DNA of 64,000 nt from Salipiger sp. CCB-MM3 (GCF_001687105.1 NZ_CP014595.1:2176001-2240000), one strand, 5' to 3'; numbered from the stretch's first letter, positions 25,301 to 35,596 are shown. Notes: generated from the letters alone by a model not told the origin. A program made the numbers and translations.

Positions 25301-25480
25301 ATGCTTGCAAAGATTGTCGCCCTCTTCCTTGTGGTCATCGCGGTGCTGGGGATCTTCGGCAAGCTGCGCATGCCGGGAGTGGGGCGGTTGAGCCGCCGAG
25401 AGGCGGGAAAGAAATGTCCGCGCTGCGGTCGGCACAAGATCGGCAAGGGACCCTGTCCCTGCGGCGAACGAAAGGTCTGA
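25301..25480 (+). CDS. 59-residue membrane-anchored zinc-ribbon protein
   Basis: A small gene packed between two others: one base after the peptidase stop and one base before the antiporter ATG. Residues 1-20 (MLAKIVALFLVVIAVLGIFG) form one membrane helix. The rest is basic, with cysteines in CPRC (39-42) and CPC (52-54), the spacing of a treble-clef or short zinc ribbon; the tail reads GERKV. The tight packing, hydrophobic start and paired cysteines support real coding. Function unknown; a membrane-bound metal or RNA/protein adaptor working with the peptidase is possible. Confidence 0.7.
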   Translation: MLAKIVALFLVVIAVLGIFGKLRMPGVGRLSRREAGKKCPRCGRHKIGKGPCPCGERKV

Positions 25481-25481
25481 A

Positions 25482-26438
25482 ATGGTTTTTGTCTACGCGG
25501 CCCTCGGCCTTGTGATCCTGCTTTTGGCGGGGGATGCGCTGGTCAAGGGGGCGGTGAACCTATCTTTGCGCATGGGGATCCCGGCGCTGATCGTTAGCCT
25601 CACCATCGTGGCCTTCGGCACATCCGCGCCCGAGTTGCTGATCTCGATACAGGCCGCGCTCGACGGCGTTCCGGGGATCGCGCTGGGCAATGTGGTGGGC
25701 TCGAACACCGCCAACGTGCTGCTGGTGCTGGGCGTTCCGGCACTGATCACCGTGCTGCACACCTCCGGCCACGACACGCGCAAGAGCTATGCGATCATGA
25801 TCGGCGCCTCGCTGCTTTTCATCGCGCTGGCCTTCCGCGGCACCTTCGACTGGATCGCGGGGCTGGTGATGCTGGGCGTCATGGCGCTGATCTTGTGGGA
25901 TTCGGTGCGCGACGCGCTGAGCCACCGCAAGAACGGCAAGGCCGATGCCGAGCTTGAGGACCTGGAAGATCCCGAGGGTGCGGATCCCGACATGCCGGGC
26001 TGGAAAATCGCGGTCTATCTGGTGCTGGGCCTCGTCGGCCTGCCGGTGGGCGCCAACCTGCTGATCGACAGCGCCACCGAGATCGCCGCCATGTTCGGCG
26101 TGCCCGACACGGTGATCGGCCTGACGCTGGTGGCGCTTGGTACCTCGCTGCCCGAGCTTGCGACCACGGTGATGGCGGCGATCCGGCGGCAGGCGGATGT
26201 GGCGCTTGGCAACGTCATCGGCTCGAACGTCTTCAACCTGCTGGCGATCATCGGCGTCGCGGCGCTGATCAAGCCGATGCCGGTGGATCCGCAATTCCTG
26301 AGCTTCGATCTGTGGGTGATGCTGGCGGCCTCGCTGATCCTCGTGCCCTTCGTCTTCATGAAGCGCGACATCGGACGCGTCTGGGGGGTGGTGCTCTCGG
26401 CGCTTTACATCGGATATGTCAGCTACGTTCTGATCTGA
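25482..26438 (+). CDS. Calcium/sodium antiporter (CaCA family, YrbG-like)
   Basis: A 318-residue inner-membrane antiporter with ten helices in two inverted halves. The alpha-repeats are GTSAPELLISIQAALDG with GNVVGSNTANVLLVLG, and GTSLPELATTVMAAIRR with GNVIGSNVFNLLAIIG; the GTS-PE and GSN motifs bind the cation. A charged cytoplasmic loop (EDLEDPEGADPDMPG) separates the halves. It exchanges Ca2+ for Na+ or H+. It ends the likely peptidase-zinc-ribbon-antiporter operon. Confidence 0.92.
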   Translation: MVFVYAALGLVILLLAGDALVKGAVNLSLRMGIPALIVSLTIVAFGTSAPELLISIQAALDGVPGIALGNVVGSNTANVLLVLGVPALITVLHTSGHDTRKSYAIMIGASLLFIALAFRGTFDWIAGLVMLGVMALILWDSVRDALSHRKNGKADAELEDLEDPEGADPDMPGWKIAVYLVLGLVGLPVGANLLIDSATEIAAMFGVPDTVIGLTLVALGTSLPELATTVMAAIRRQADVALGNVIGSNVFNLLAIIGVAALIKPMPVDPQFLSFDLWVMLAASLILVPFVFMKRDIGRVWGVVLSALYIGYVSYVLI

Positions 26439-26459
26439 TCGGTTTCGGGGGGAAGAAAT

Positions 26460-27248
26460 ATGGGTATCGAGAAACGCGCGCTGGTGACCGGCGCGGGCAA
26501 GCGGCTGGGCCGGGCGATGGCGCTGTATCTGGCGGAGCGCGGCTTTGACGTGGCGGTGCATTACGGCGGCTCGGCGGAGGCGGCCGAAGAGGTCGCGGCG
26601 CTGGTGCGCGAGAAGGGCGGCCGGGCGGTCACGCTGCAGGCCGATCTGCTGGACGAGCGGCAAGTGACCCCGCTGGTGGGGCGCGCTGCCGAGGCGCTTG
26701 GCGGGCCGCTCGGCCTGCTGATCAACAACGCTTCGATCTTCGAGCATGACGACATGGAGACAGCGACGCGCGACAGCTGGGACCGGGCGATGGAATCGAA
26801 CCTGCGCGCGCCCTTTGTGCTGCTGCAGAGCTTCGCGGCGCAGGCGCCCGAGGCCGAAACCGACGAGCGCGGCGAGCCGCGGGCCCGCGCGCTTTGCGTC
26901 AACATGCTTGACCAGCGGCTGCGCAAGCTGACGCCGGAGTTCATCAGCTATACGCTGGCCAAATCGGCGCTCTGGACGCTGACCCAGACCGGGGCGCGGG
27001 CGCTGGCGCCGAACGTGCGGATCAATGCCATCGGGCCGGGGCCGACATTGCAGGGCGCCGATCAGAGCGCCGAGGGCTTCGCCACGCAGCGCGCGGCGAC
27101 GGTTCTGCAGCGCGGATCGAACCCCGAGGACATCTGCGGCGCGCTGGGATATTTCCTCGATGCGCCGGGGGTGACCGGGCAGTTCCTCTGCACCGATGGC
27201 GGCCAGCATCTGGCATGGCAGACGCCCGACACCTGCGACCGCGACTAA
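26460..27248 (+). CDS. SDR oxidoreductase, pteridine-reductase/FolM-like
   Basis: A 262-residue SDR. The cofactor motif is TGAGKRLGRAMAL (residues 10-22); an Arg in TGxxxRLG marks NADPH-dependent pteridine reductases such as FolM/PTR1. NNAS replaces the usual NNAG, and the active-site tyrosine/lysine are in SYTLAKSAL. A dihydrobiopterin or dihydrofolate/dihydromonapterin reductase role is likely for the group but not proven. It starts 21 bp after the antiporter gene and may share its transcript. Confidence 0.8.
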   Translation: MGIEKRALVTGAGKRLGRAMALYLAERGFDVAVHYGGSAEAAEEVAALVREKGGRAVTLQADLLDERQVTPLVGRAAEALGGPLGLLINNASIFEHDDMETATRDSWDRAMESNLRAPFVLLQSFAAQAPEAETDERGEPRARALCVNMLDQRLRKLTPEFISYTLAKSALWTLTQTGARALAPNVRINAIGPGPTLQGADQSAEGFATQRAATVLQRGSNPEDICGALGYFLDAPGVTGQFLCTDGGQHLAWQTPDTCDRD

Positions 27249-27566
27249 GGTCGCGGCGGGCAGGCTGCGACAAGTTGTGCACCTGTCACGGGCGCGTTAC
27301 CCAAGTGTTAGGAAAGCATCAAGCTTTCAAGGGTTTGCGCAAAGCTGCGTAAATCTTTTAAGCTAAATCAATACGTTATGTTTTGGCACAATTTTTGTGC
27401 AAATCGACGAAACGGCAAGGATTCAAGGGAAAAACGCAGAACCCCGGAATTCCCCCTCAGGGTTATCCACAGGAACAGTGGATGTATTCTTTCTTGATCT
27501 CAGGGGGCCGGCATTGCAGCGAGATGCAGAATCAAGGCAAGCGGTGAACAGACCGGAAACGACGTG
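27249..27566. other. AT-rich 318-bp intergenic region before uvrC with a DnaA box and hairpins
   Basis: Much more AT-rich than its surroundings, mainly 27290-27430. It contains hairpin GAAAGC-ATCAA-GCTTTC (27312-27328), palindrome GCACAA-TTT-TTGTGC (27386-27400), and a perfect DnaA box TTATCCACA (27463-27471). No alphaproteobacterial SOS box (GTTC-N7-GTTC type) was found. Probably the uvrC control region, possibly with a short untranslated RNA; it has too few DnaA boxes to be called an origin. Confidence 0.5.
27463..27471 (+). promoter_or_regulatory. Consensus DnaA box
   Basis: TTATCCACA matches the strongest DnaA-binding sequence exactly, about 95 bp before the uvrC start. No second perfect copy was found nearby. 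Confidence 0.5.
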
Positions 27567-29447
27567 ATGAACGACGAAGCAGACATTCCGAAAGTCGCGC
27601 CGAAACGCGGCTACGAGGTCATCCACGGCTACCTCAAGACGCTCGACTCCAGTCCGGGCGTCTATCGCATGCTGGATGACCAGAGCCGGGTGCTCTACGT
27701 CGGCAAGGCGCGCAATCTGAAGGCGCGGGTGTCGAGCTATTCGCGGTCTTCGGCGCAGCACTCGCGGCGGATCAGCCGGATGATCTCGGAAACCGCGTCG
27801 ATGATGTTCCTGACCACGCGCACCGAGACCGAGGCGCTGCTGCTGGAACAGAACCTGATCAAGCAGCTCAAGCCGAAGTTCAACGTGCTGCTGCGCGACG
27901 ACAAGAGCTTTCCGAACATCCTCGTCACCACCGAACATGACTTTCCGCAGATCAAGAAGCACCGCGGCGCGAAGAGCGAGAAGGGGGCTTACTACGGTCC
28001 CTTCGCCAGCGCCGGGGCGGTGAACCGCACGCTGACGCAGCTGCAGCGGGTGTTCTTGCTGCGCAACTGCTCGGACTCGATGTTCGACAGCCGCACGCGG
28101 CCCTGTCTGCTGTTTCAGATCCGCCGCTGTTCGGGGCCCTGCACGGGTGAGATCAGCGCCGAGGATTACGCGGAATCGGTGCGCGACGCGCAGCGCTTCC
28201 TGTCGGGCAAATCCACCGAGATGCAGGCGCGGCTGGCCGATCAGATGATGGCGGCCTCCGAGGCGATGGAGTTCGAGCGCGCCGCGGCATTGCGCGACCG
28301 TATTCGCGCGCTGACGCAGGTGCAGTCGGTGCAGGGCATCAACCCGCAGGGCGTGGAAGAGGCCGACGTCGTGGCGCTGCATATGGAGCATGGGCAGGCC
28401 TGCGTGCAGGTGTTCTTCATCCGCTCGGGGCAGAACTGGGGCAACCGCGACTTTTATCCGCGCGTCGGCGATGACGTGGAGGAGGCGGAGGTGCTCGAAG
28501 CCTTCCTCGGCCAGTTCTACGACACCAAGGAGCCGCCGCGGCTGGTGCTGCTGAGCCATGAGATCGAGAGCCCGGATCTGATGTCGGAGGCGCTCAGTGG
28601 CAAGCTGGGCCGCAAGGTCGAGATCGCGGTGCCGAAGCGCGGCGAGAAGGCGGAGCTGGTCGAGGGCGCGGCGCGCAACGCGCGTGAGAGCCTCGGGCGC
28701 CGCATGGCCGAGACCGCGACACAGGCCAAGCTGCTGCGCGGTGTGGCCGAAGCCTTCGGGCTCGACGGGCCGCCGCAGCGCATCGAGGTCTACGACAACT
28801 CGCATATCATGGGCACCAACGCCGTCGGCGGGATGATCGTCGCCGGGCCGGAAGGCTACATGAAGAACCAGTACCGCAAGTACAACATCCGCGGTGAGGA
28901 TCTGGTGCCGGGCGACGACTTCGGCATGATGAAAGAGGTGCTGACGCGCCGCTTCACCCGGCTGCTGAAAGAGGACCCCGAGCGTGACAAGGGACTCTGG
29001 CCCGACCTGCTGCTGATCGACGGCGGCGCCGGGCAGGTCTCGGCGGTCTGGGAGATCATGCAGGAATATGGCGTCGAGGATATCCCGATGGTGGGCGTCG
29101 CCAAGGGCGTCGACCGCGACCACGGCAAGGAAGAGTTCCACCGCATCGGCGAGCGGCCCTTTGCGTTGCAGCGCAATGATCCGGTGCTCTACTTCATCCA
29201 GCGTCTGCGCGACGAGGCGCACCGCTTCGCCATCGGCACGCACCGCGCCAAGCGCGCCAAGTCGCAGATGGCCAACCCGCTCGATGAGGTGCCCGGCGTC
29301 GGCGCGGCGCGCAAGCGGGCGCTGCTGCAGCATTTCGGCTCGGCCAAGGCGGTGGCGCGGGCGAATCTGGCGGACCTGAAGGCAGTGGACGGGGTCAGCG
29401 AGGCGCTGGCCGAGCGCATCTACGATTTCTTCCACGAGAAGGGCTAG
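27567..29447 (+). CDS. uvrC: Excinuclease ABC subunit C
   Basis: A 626-residue UvrC. The N-terminal GIY-YIG nuclease has [10 protein letters not shown] and [17 protein letters not shown], a UvrB-binding UVR motif lies at [17 protein letters not shown], the RNase H-like C-terminal nuclease includes IEVYDNSHI and LLIDGGAGQ, and a helix-hairpin-helix pair ends the protein ([18 protein letters not shown] and [13 protein letters not shown]). It makes the dual incisions of nucleotide excision repair. The start may be ATG 27567 or the GTG just before it at 27564. A pair of perfect palindromes follows the stop codon. Confidence 0.96.
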   Translation: MNDEADIPKVAPKRGYEVIHGYLKTLDSSPGVYRMLDDQSRVLYVGKARNLKARVSSYSRSSAQHSRRISRMISETASMMFLTTRTETEALLLEQNLIKQLKPKFNVLLRDDKSFPNILVTTEHDFPQIKKHRGAKSEKGAYYGPFASAGAVNRTLTQLQRVFLLRNCSDSMFDSRTRPCLLFQIRRCSGPCTGEISAEDYAESVRDAQRFLSGKSTEMQARLADQMMAASEAMEFERAAALRDRIRALTQVQSVQGINPQGVEEADVVALHMEHGQACVQVFFIRSGQNWGNRDFYPRVGDDVEEAEVLEAFLGQFYDTKEPPRLVLLSHEIESPDLMSEALSGKLGRKVEIAVPKRGEKAELVEGAARNARESLGRRMAETATQAKLLRGVAEAFGLDGPPQRIEVYDNSHIMGTNAVGGMIVAGPEGYMKNQYRKYNIRGEDLVPGDDFGMMKEVLTRRFTRLLKEDPERDKGLWPDLLLIDGGAGQVSAVWEIMQEYGVEDIPMVGVAKGVDRDHGKEEFHRIGERPFALQRNDPVLYFIQRLRDEAHRFAIGTHRAKRAKSQMANPLDEVPGVGAARKRALLQHFGSAKAVARANLADLKAVDGVSEALAERIYDFFHEKG

Positions 29448-29491
29448 GCAACTTTCTTCGAAGAAAGTTGCAAAAGCCTTCGAAGGCTTTT
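29448..29491. repeat. Tandem paired palindromes, family B, after uvrC
   Basis: A perfect 24-bp palindrome (29448-29471, centred on TTCGAA, ends GCAACTTTC/GAAAGTTGC) abuts a perfect 20-bp palindrome (29472-29491, AAAAGCCTTCGAAGGCTTTT). It starts one base after the stop. The same 24+20 layout with different bases occurs at 43398-43441. The second hairpin ends in TTTT and could terminate uvrC. Confidence 0.8.
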
Positions 29492-29571
29492 GACCGCGCC
29501 CGCCGCTGGCATAGTTCCTTTTGTGCCGCGGCCATGTTATGGCGGCGCATCTTTACCCAAGGAGAGAGGCC

Positions 29572-30513
29572 ATGGCCCATAAGGTGTTCATCGACGGCGA
29601 GGCTGGCACGACCGGTCTGCAAATCCGCGAGCGGCTCGAAGCGCGCGCGGATATCACGCTCGTTCAGGTGGACCCGGCCCGACGCAAGGACGCCGACGCG
29701 CGTTCCGAGGCGCTGGCCGAAGCCGATGTGGCCATCCTGTGCCTGCCCGATGATGCCGCGCGCGAGACCGTGCGGCTGGCCGAACCGCATGGCACGAAGA
29801 TCATCGACGCCTCCACCGCGCACCGCGTCGCCGAAGGCTGGGTCTTCGGGTTCGCCGAGATGGCCGAGGGCCAGCGCGAGGCGATCGCCGCGGCGCAATT
29901 CGTGTCCAACCCCGGCTGCTGGTCGACCTGCGCCATTGCGCTGATCCGCCCGCTGGTGGACGCGGGGCTCATCGACCCCGCCGCGGGGCCGGCCATTTCC
30001 GGCGTGTCGGGCTATACCGGCGGCGGCAAGGGCATGATCGCCGAGTATGAAAGCGGCGAGACCAATGGCTCGTTCCTCTATGGCGCGTCGCAAGGCCACA
30101 AGCACCTGCCGGAGATCGTCAAGCACGGGCTGCTGAGCGCGGTGCCGGTGTTTGTGCCCTCCGTGGGCGCCTATGCGCAGGGCATGGCGGTGGCGGTGCA
30201 ACTGCCCGCCATGGGCAGCGAGGGTCAGGCCGCGGCCGAGGCGGCGCTGCGCAAGGCCTATGCCGGTGAGCGTTTCGTGTCGGTGGTCGAGGCATCGGTG
30301 CATGAGCCGCGGGTCATGCCGCAGCGGCTCAACGGCACCAACGCGCTGGAGCTTTCCGTGCATGGCAACCCGGCGACCGGCGCGGTGACGCTGATCGGCG
30401 TGCTCGACAACCTTGGCAAAGGCGCGTCGGGCGCGGCGGTGCAGAACCTCAACATCATGCTCGGCTGCGACGAGGCCGCAGGGCTTGAGGGGGCCGAGGC
30501 CGCGGCAGCCTGA
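29572..30513 (+). CDS. argC: N-acetyl-gamma-glutamyl-phosphate reductase, short type 2
   Basis: A 313-residue ArgC of the short alphaproteobacterial/plant type. The NADP-binding start is VFIDGEAGTTGLQIRERL, the catalytic cysteine is C116 in SNPGCWSTCA, and SGVSGYTGGGKGMI follows. It reduces N-acetylglutamyl phosphate to the semialdehyde in arginine and ornithine synthesis. ATG 29572 is set by AAGGAGAGAGG at 29559-29569. It is not next to other arg genes. Confidence 0.95.
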   Translation: MAHKVFIDGEAGTTGLQIRERLEARADITLVQVDPARRKDADARSEALAEADVAILCLPDDAARETVRLAEPHGTKIIDASTAHRVAEGWVFGFAEMAEGQREAIAAAQFVSNPGCWSTCAIALIRPLVDAGLIDPAAGPAISGVSGYTGGGKGMIAEYESGETNGSFLYGASQGHKHLPEIVKHGLLSAVPVFVPSVGAYAQGMAVAVQLPAMGSEGQAAAEAALRKAYAGERFVSVVEASVHEPRVMPQRLNGTNALELSVHGNPATGAVTLIGVLDNLGKGASGAAVQNLNIMLGCDEAAGLEGAEAAAA

Positions 30514-30560
30514 GCGCTGGTGCCGGGAGGGGGCGCTGCCCCCGTCCGCTGACGCGGACT

Positions 30561-30590
30561 CCCCCGGCGTATTTGGCAAAGAGAAGAAGG
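30561..30590 (+). repeat. Dispersed intergenic repeat, family A
   Basis: CCCCCGGCGTATTTGGCAAA followed by GAGAAGAAGG, with the GC-rich palindromic companion GGGGGCGCTGCCCCC just before it at about 30528-30542. It joins directly to a terminator stem at 30591. Confidence 0.75.
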
Positions 30591-30620
30591 GGCGCGGTCC
30601 GGCGGGGCAGCGCCTTTTTT
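30591..30620 (+). terminator. Terminator after argC
   Basis: GGCGC (30591-30595) pairs with GCGCC (30610-30614), followed by T6 (30615-30620). A short stem but a good T-run. Confidence 0.6.
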
Positions 30621-30654
30621 CGTGGGCTGCGCGGGGGGATAGCGGCGCGCGGGC

Positions 30655-30691
30655 AAAGAAAAACGCGGCGCCTCCGGGGAGGCACCGCGTT
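30655..30691 (-). terminator. Terminator of ychF (minus strand)
   Basis: On the minus strand AACGCGGTGCCTC, a CCGG-centred loop, and GAGGCGCCGCGTTTTTCTTTG: about 12 pairs with one mismatch, then a T-run. It lies 25 bp past the ychF stop. Confidence 0.85.
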
Positions 30692-30715
30692 CGAGAATTC
30701 GGACCTGTGGCGGGG

Positions 30716-31813
30716 TCAGGTGTTGAACAGGAAGTGCAGCACGTCGCCGTCCTTGACCATGTAACTCTTGCCCTCGGCGCGCATCTTGCCCGCCTCCTTG
30801 GCGCCCTGTTCGCCCTTGCAGGCGATAAAATCATCATAGGCGATGGTCTCGGCGCGGATGAAGCCGCGCTCGAAATCGCCGTGGATGACGCCAGCGGCCT
30901 GCGGGGCGAGCGTGCCCTGCGGGATGGTCCAGGCGCGGGCCTCTTTGGGGCCGACGGTGAAATAGGTCTCGAGGTGCAGCAGCTCGTAACCGGCGCGGAT
31001 GAGACGGTCGAGCCCGGCCTCTTCGAGGCCCAGCTCCGAGAGGAACATCTCGGCTTCCTCGCCGTCGAGCTGGCTGATCTCTTCCTCGATCTTGGCGGAG
31101 ATCACCACGTGGCTGTTGCCCTGCGCGGCGGCCATCTCGGCGACCTTCTCCGACAGCGCGTTGCCGGTGGCGGCCTCGTCCTCGTCGACGTTGCAGACAT
31201 AGAGCACCGGTTTGGAGGTCAGCAGCTGCAGCATGCGCCACTGTTTGGTGTCCTCGGCATCGACCTCGACGAGACGCGCGGGCTTGCCCGCTTCGAGCAT
31301 CGCCAAGGCGTCTTTCATCAGGCGCTCTTGCTGGATCGCCTCCTTGTCGCCGCCGCGCACCTTGCGCACGATGTTCTGCAGGCGCTTCTCGAGGCTCTCC
31401 ATGTCGGCGATGATCAGCTCGGTCTCGATGGTCTCGGCATCGGCCACCGGGTCGACACGGCCATCGACGTGGGTGACGTCATCATCCTCGAAGCAGCGCA
31501 GCACATGGGCGATGGCGTCGGTCTCGCGGATGTTGGCGAGGAACTGGTTGCCGAGGCCCTCGCCTTTCGACGCGCCCTTCACCAGCCCGGCGATGTCGAC
31601 GAAGGTCATCCGTGTGGGGATGATCTGCTTCGATCCGGCGATCTGCGCCAGCGTGTCGATGCGGCTGTCGGGCACCGCCACGTCGCCCACATTGGGTTCG
31701 ATCGTGCAGAAGGGGAAATTGGCCGCCTGCGCGGCGGCGGTCTTGGTCAGGGCGTTGAAAAGGGTCGATTTGCCCACGTTGGGCAGACCCACGATCCCCA
31801 TGCGAAATCCCAT
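30716..31813 (-). CDS. ychF: Redox-regulated ATPase/GTPase YchF (Obg family)
   Basis: 365 residues, the normal length. The P-loop is GLPNVGKST (9-17), G3 is DIAGLVKGASKGEGLGNQF, and NVDEDE takes the place of the NKxD specificity motif, the change that lets YchF prefer ATP. A helical coiled-coil hairpin lies in the middle, and the C-terminal TGS domain ends MVKDGDVLHFLFNT. It binds ribosomes and modulates stress responses and translation. It is a single-gene transcript with its own terminator. Confidence 0.96.
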   Translation of the reverse strand: MGFRMGIVGLPNVGKSTLFNALTKTAAAQAANFPFCTIEPNVGDVAVPDSRIDTLAQIAGSKQIIPTRMTFVDIAGLVKGASKGEGLGNQFLANIRETDAIAHVLRCFEDDDVTHVDGRVDPVADAETIETELIIADMESLEKRLQNIVRKVRGGDKEAIQQERLMKDALAMLEAGKPARLVEVDAEDTKQWRMLQLLTSKPVLYVCNVDEDEAATGNALSEKVAEMAAAQGNSHVVISAKIEEEISQLDGEEAEMFLSELGLEEAGLDRLIRAGYELLHLETYFTVGPKEARAWTIPQGTLAPQAAGVIHGDFERGFIRAETIAYDDFIACKGEQGAKEAGKMRAEGKSYMVKDGDVLHFLFNT

Positions 31814-31861
31814 GTCGTGCTCCTAAGGCTCGGGCTTGGCGTTCTTGCGGTCGCGCCGCTT

Positions 31862-33247
31862 CTAGTCGCCGCCCGCGCCCCTTGCAAGCGCCAGCCCCGA
31901 CAGATGCGGCACCTGACGGTACCAGAAGCGCCAGTAGAGCAGCAGCGCCGCGACGCCGAGGCCAAGGCTCAGGCCCATCCAGACGCCGCCCGCGCCATAC
32001 CCCAGCGGGAAGCCCAGCACATAGGCGGCGGGCAGGCCGATCAGCCAGTAGGACACGGCGGCGATGATCATCGGCACTTTGGTGTCCTGCAGACCGCGCA
32101 GCACGCCCAGCACGATCACCTGAATCGAGTCGACCAGTTGGAACACCGCGGCGAGCAGCAGCAGCAGCGTGCCAAGCCGCAGGATCTCGGCCCGGCGGGG
32201 CTCGTCGTCCGACAGGAAGAGGTCGATCAGCGTCTCGGGCATGCCGAGGAACAGGATCACCGTCAGGATCACGGTGCCGATGGAGAGGATCTGCGCCGCC
32301 ATGGCACCGCGGGTCAGGAAGGGCAGGTCGCTGCGGCCCATGGCCTGACCGGCGCGCACCGTGGCGACGTTGGAAAAGCCGAGGTGGATCATGAAGATCG
32401 CGCCCGAAAGTTGCATCGCGATGCCATGCGCCGCCAGCGGCAATGTGCCCAGCCAGCCGACCAGCACCGCCGTGGCGGCAAACAGCCCGACCTCGGCCAG
32501 CGTGGTGAGGCCAATGGGCCAGCCAAGCTGGAACACCTCGCGCAGCATCTCCATGTCGGGGCGCCAGAAGTGGAACCAGATCTGATGCTCAGGCAGGCGT
32601 AGCCGCGCGTAGAGGATCACCCCGAAGAACGACGCGCTATGGGCGCAGATCGAGGCGATGGCGGCGCCGCGGATGCCAAGCTCTGGCGCGCCCCAATTGC
32701 CGAAGATCAGCGCGTAATTCGCCGCCGCATTGACCAGCGCCGCCGCGACGGTGATCCAGAACACCGCGCGGGTGTGTTCAAGCGCCGCCAGATAACTTTT
32801 GAAGACCATGACGCCGAGCGCGGGCAGCAGACCGCAGCCCGCGATGCGCAGGTAGGTCTGGGCGTTTGCCGCAACGATATCATCCTGTCCCAGCAGCCGC
32901 AGCAGCGGGCCCGAGAACCACAGGATCGGCAGCGCCAGCAGGAAGAAGGCGGCGGACAGCCACAGGCCCATGCGGGCGACCCTGCGCACATGCACCTCGT
33001 CGCCGCGCGCGGCGTATTGCGCGACCATCGGCATCACCGCAAAGGCAAACCCCGAGCCAAAGAGGAACAGGACCTGAAACAGCGTCATCGACAGTGTAAG
33101 GGCGGCCAGTTCCGGCACGCCATAGCGCCCCATCATCACCGTATCGGTCAGACCGATGGTGAGCTGCGCCAGATGGCCGCCGATCAAAGGCAGGCCCATC
33201 ACCAGAACGGCGCGGATATGGGCGGAATATGGCAGGTCTTGCGTCAT
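31862..33247 (-). CDS. MATE family multidrug efflux transporter (NorM-like)
   Basis: A 461-residue, twelve-helix antiporter made of two six-helix halves. MGLPLIGGHLAQLTIGLTDTVMMGRYGVPELAALTL at the N-terminus is the signature of the NorM branch, repeated as LGWPIGLTTLAEVGLFAATAVLVGWLG in the second half. These pumps export cationic drugs or dyes using Na+ or H+. Read toward ychF with a 48-bp gap, it may partly share its transcript. Confidence 0.9.
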   Translation of the reverse strand: MTQDLPYSAHIRAVLVMGLPLIGGHLAQLTIGLTDTVMMGRYGVPELAALTLSMTLFQVLFLFGSGFAFAVMPMVAQYAARGDEVHVRRVARMGLWLSAAFFLLALPILWFSGPLLRLLGQDDIVAANAQTYLRIAGCGLLPALGVMVFKSYLAALEHTRAVFWITVAAALVNAAANYALIFGNWGAPELGIRGAAIASICAHSASFFGVILYARLRLPEHQIWFHFWRPDMEMLREVFQLGWPIGLTTLAEVGLFAATAVLVGWLGTLPLAAHGIAMQLSGAIFMIHLGFSNVATVRAGQAMGRSDLPFLTRGAMAAQILSIGTVILTVILFLGMPETLIDLFLSDDEPRRAEILRLGTLLLLLAAVFQLVDSIQVIVLGVLRGLQDTKVPMIIAAVSYWLIGLPAAYVLGFPLGYGAGGVWMGLSLGLGVAALLLYWRFWYRQVPHLSGLALARGAGGD

Positions 33248-33284
33248 ATACGGGCTTTATTCTGACGCAATTGTTCGCGCAACC

Positions 33285-34195
<911 letters not shown>

Positions 34196-34211
<16 letters not shown>

Positions 34212-34849
34212 GTCACCTCGATGCGGTCGGCGAAGTCGCGGCCGGGCTCGATCTCGAGGAACTGATCCTCGGGGATCTGCGCCAGCTCCTGCTGCATCTT
34301 GCGCTCGGCCTCGTCGAGGTCGGGCTTGGCGACAGCCGCCGTGCACGGGGCGGGCAGGGTGATCGGCAGGCTCGCTTCGAAGGCGATGTAATAGGTCGGG
34401 TCATAGGGCTCGATCACCAGACCGTCGGCGGGGGCAGGGCTGACGCTGCGGCGATGCACCGAGGTGATCCGCCCCTCGTCGACCGAGACGGAGACAAACT
34501 CTGGCGCGCCGAGGGTCAGCTTCTGCTCGCCCGAATACATGTAAAGATCGCCTTCGAAGCCCTCGTACCAATTGTCGAGATCGAAGCGTTCCAGCGCCGT
34601 GAGTTCCGCGGGCGTGAGGGCGCCGTCGCCGTCGGCATCGAGCCCCATGTCCTCGAGAATGAGCAGCGAGAAGAAATCGTCGTAGCGCCAAGTCACCTCG
34701 ACCGAGACGACATTGCGCTCGGCATCGAGGTCCAGCGCCAGACCCACATCCGCAAAGACATGCGGATGCGCCTGCGCGGCCGGGGCGCAGAGCAATGCGG
34801 CGGCGGACAGGGCGGCGAGACGGCGGAGGAGTTTGCGGAAAGGGGGCAT
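34196..34849 (-). CDS. DUF1007 periplasmic protein paired with the NicO transporter
   Basis: A 217-residue secreted protein. Residues 1-27 are a signal peptide ending CAPAAQA, and the mature N-terminus [10 protein letters not shown] carries the histidines typical of DUF1007. An EF-hand-like loop [16 protein letters not shown] lies near residues 71-86. DUF1007 proteins are nearly always encoded beside NicO/RcnA transporters and are thought to handle Ni2+/Co2+ in the periplasm. Its stop lies 16 bases inside the transporter gene. Confidence 0.85.
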
Positions 34850-34960
34850 GACGGCGCGACGTTACAGGGTTTCAAAGCCGCCACAAGCTTTTGCCCCGAG
34901 CTTCGGCGGCTTCGTGCTAGGGTGGCCATATTTGAGACATGATTCCCTTGGGAAATTTTA

Positions 34961-35593
34961 ATGGCAAGTTTGATTGATCTGACGGGGTTCGCCCCACAGG
35001 CCCGGCAGTTTTTGTCCGAGCTTGAAGCAAATAATGACCGGGCGTGGTTTCACACGAACCGGCAACGCTACGACAGCGAGGTGAAGCGCCCCGCCGAACG
35101 CATGATATCGCTGCTGACCCCCGAGCTTGAAACCCTGTGCGGCGAGCGCCCCCGGCCCAAGCTGTTCCGGCCGCATAGGGACGTGCGGTTCAGTGACGAC
35201 AAATTGCCGTTCCACACCCATCTTCACGCGCTCTGGGCGCTTCCCGACGGCAGGGCATGGTATTTTGCGCTGTCGCCCAGCTACGCCACGGCGGGGGCGG
35301 GGATCCTCAAATTCGACGCGCGTCAGATGTTGGCGTGGCAAGCGGCGCTTATGGGGCGTGAGGGCGAGGAATTAGAGCGGTTCATCACCCGCAGCGAGGC
35401 GCGGATCGACCCAGCCGCGGACCCTGAACAGAGGGTGCCTGCGGGGCCGCGGTCGGAATTGATGCGGCGGCCGGGCTGCGTGCTCTGGATCGATGGCATC
35501 TACGATACGCTCAGCCCGGACCCGGTGGGCGCGTTGCAGCAGTGCTATGCGCGGCTGCAGCCGCTGCAGGACTGGCTGGGCCAGCGGCTCTGA
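34961..35593 (+). CDS. DUF2461/TIGR02453 family protein
   Basis: A 210-residue protein with the family landmarks LTGFAPQARQFLSELEANNDRAWFHTNRQRYD at the start, KLFRPHRDVRFSDDKLPFHTH in the middle and the GPRSELMRRPGC region late. No enzyme activity is established for this family. It sits alone between the DUF1007 gene and ppk2, convergent with ppk2, whose stop codon lies 3 bases beyond its own. Confidence 0.85.
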   Translation: MASLIDLTGFAPQARQFLSELEANNDRAWFHTNRQRYDSEVKRPAERMISLLTPELETLCGERPRPKLFRPHRDVRFSDDKLPFHTHLHALWALPDGRAWYFALSPSYATAGAGILKFDARQMLAWQAALMGREGEELERFITRSEARIDPAADPEQRVPAGPRSELMRRPGCVLWIDGIYDTLSPDPVGALQQCYARLQPLQDWLGQRL

Positions 35594-35596
35594 CCC

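Noticed and set aside
27384..27400. A sigma-54 promoter (TGGCAC-N5-TTG)
   Set aside because: The -12 element lacks the required GC at the right spacing (GT is present); the sequence is better explained as a palindrome.
27249..27566. A replication origin before uvrC
   Set aside because: Only one DnaA box, no DnaA-box cluster, and no neighbouring genes usual at alphaproteobacterial origins.
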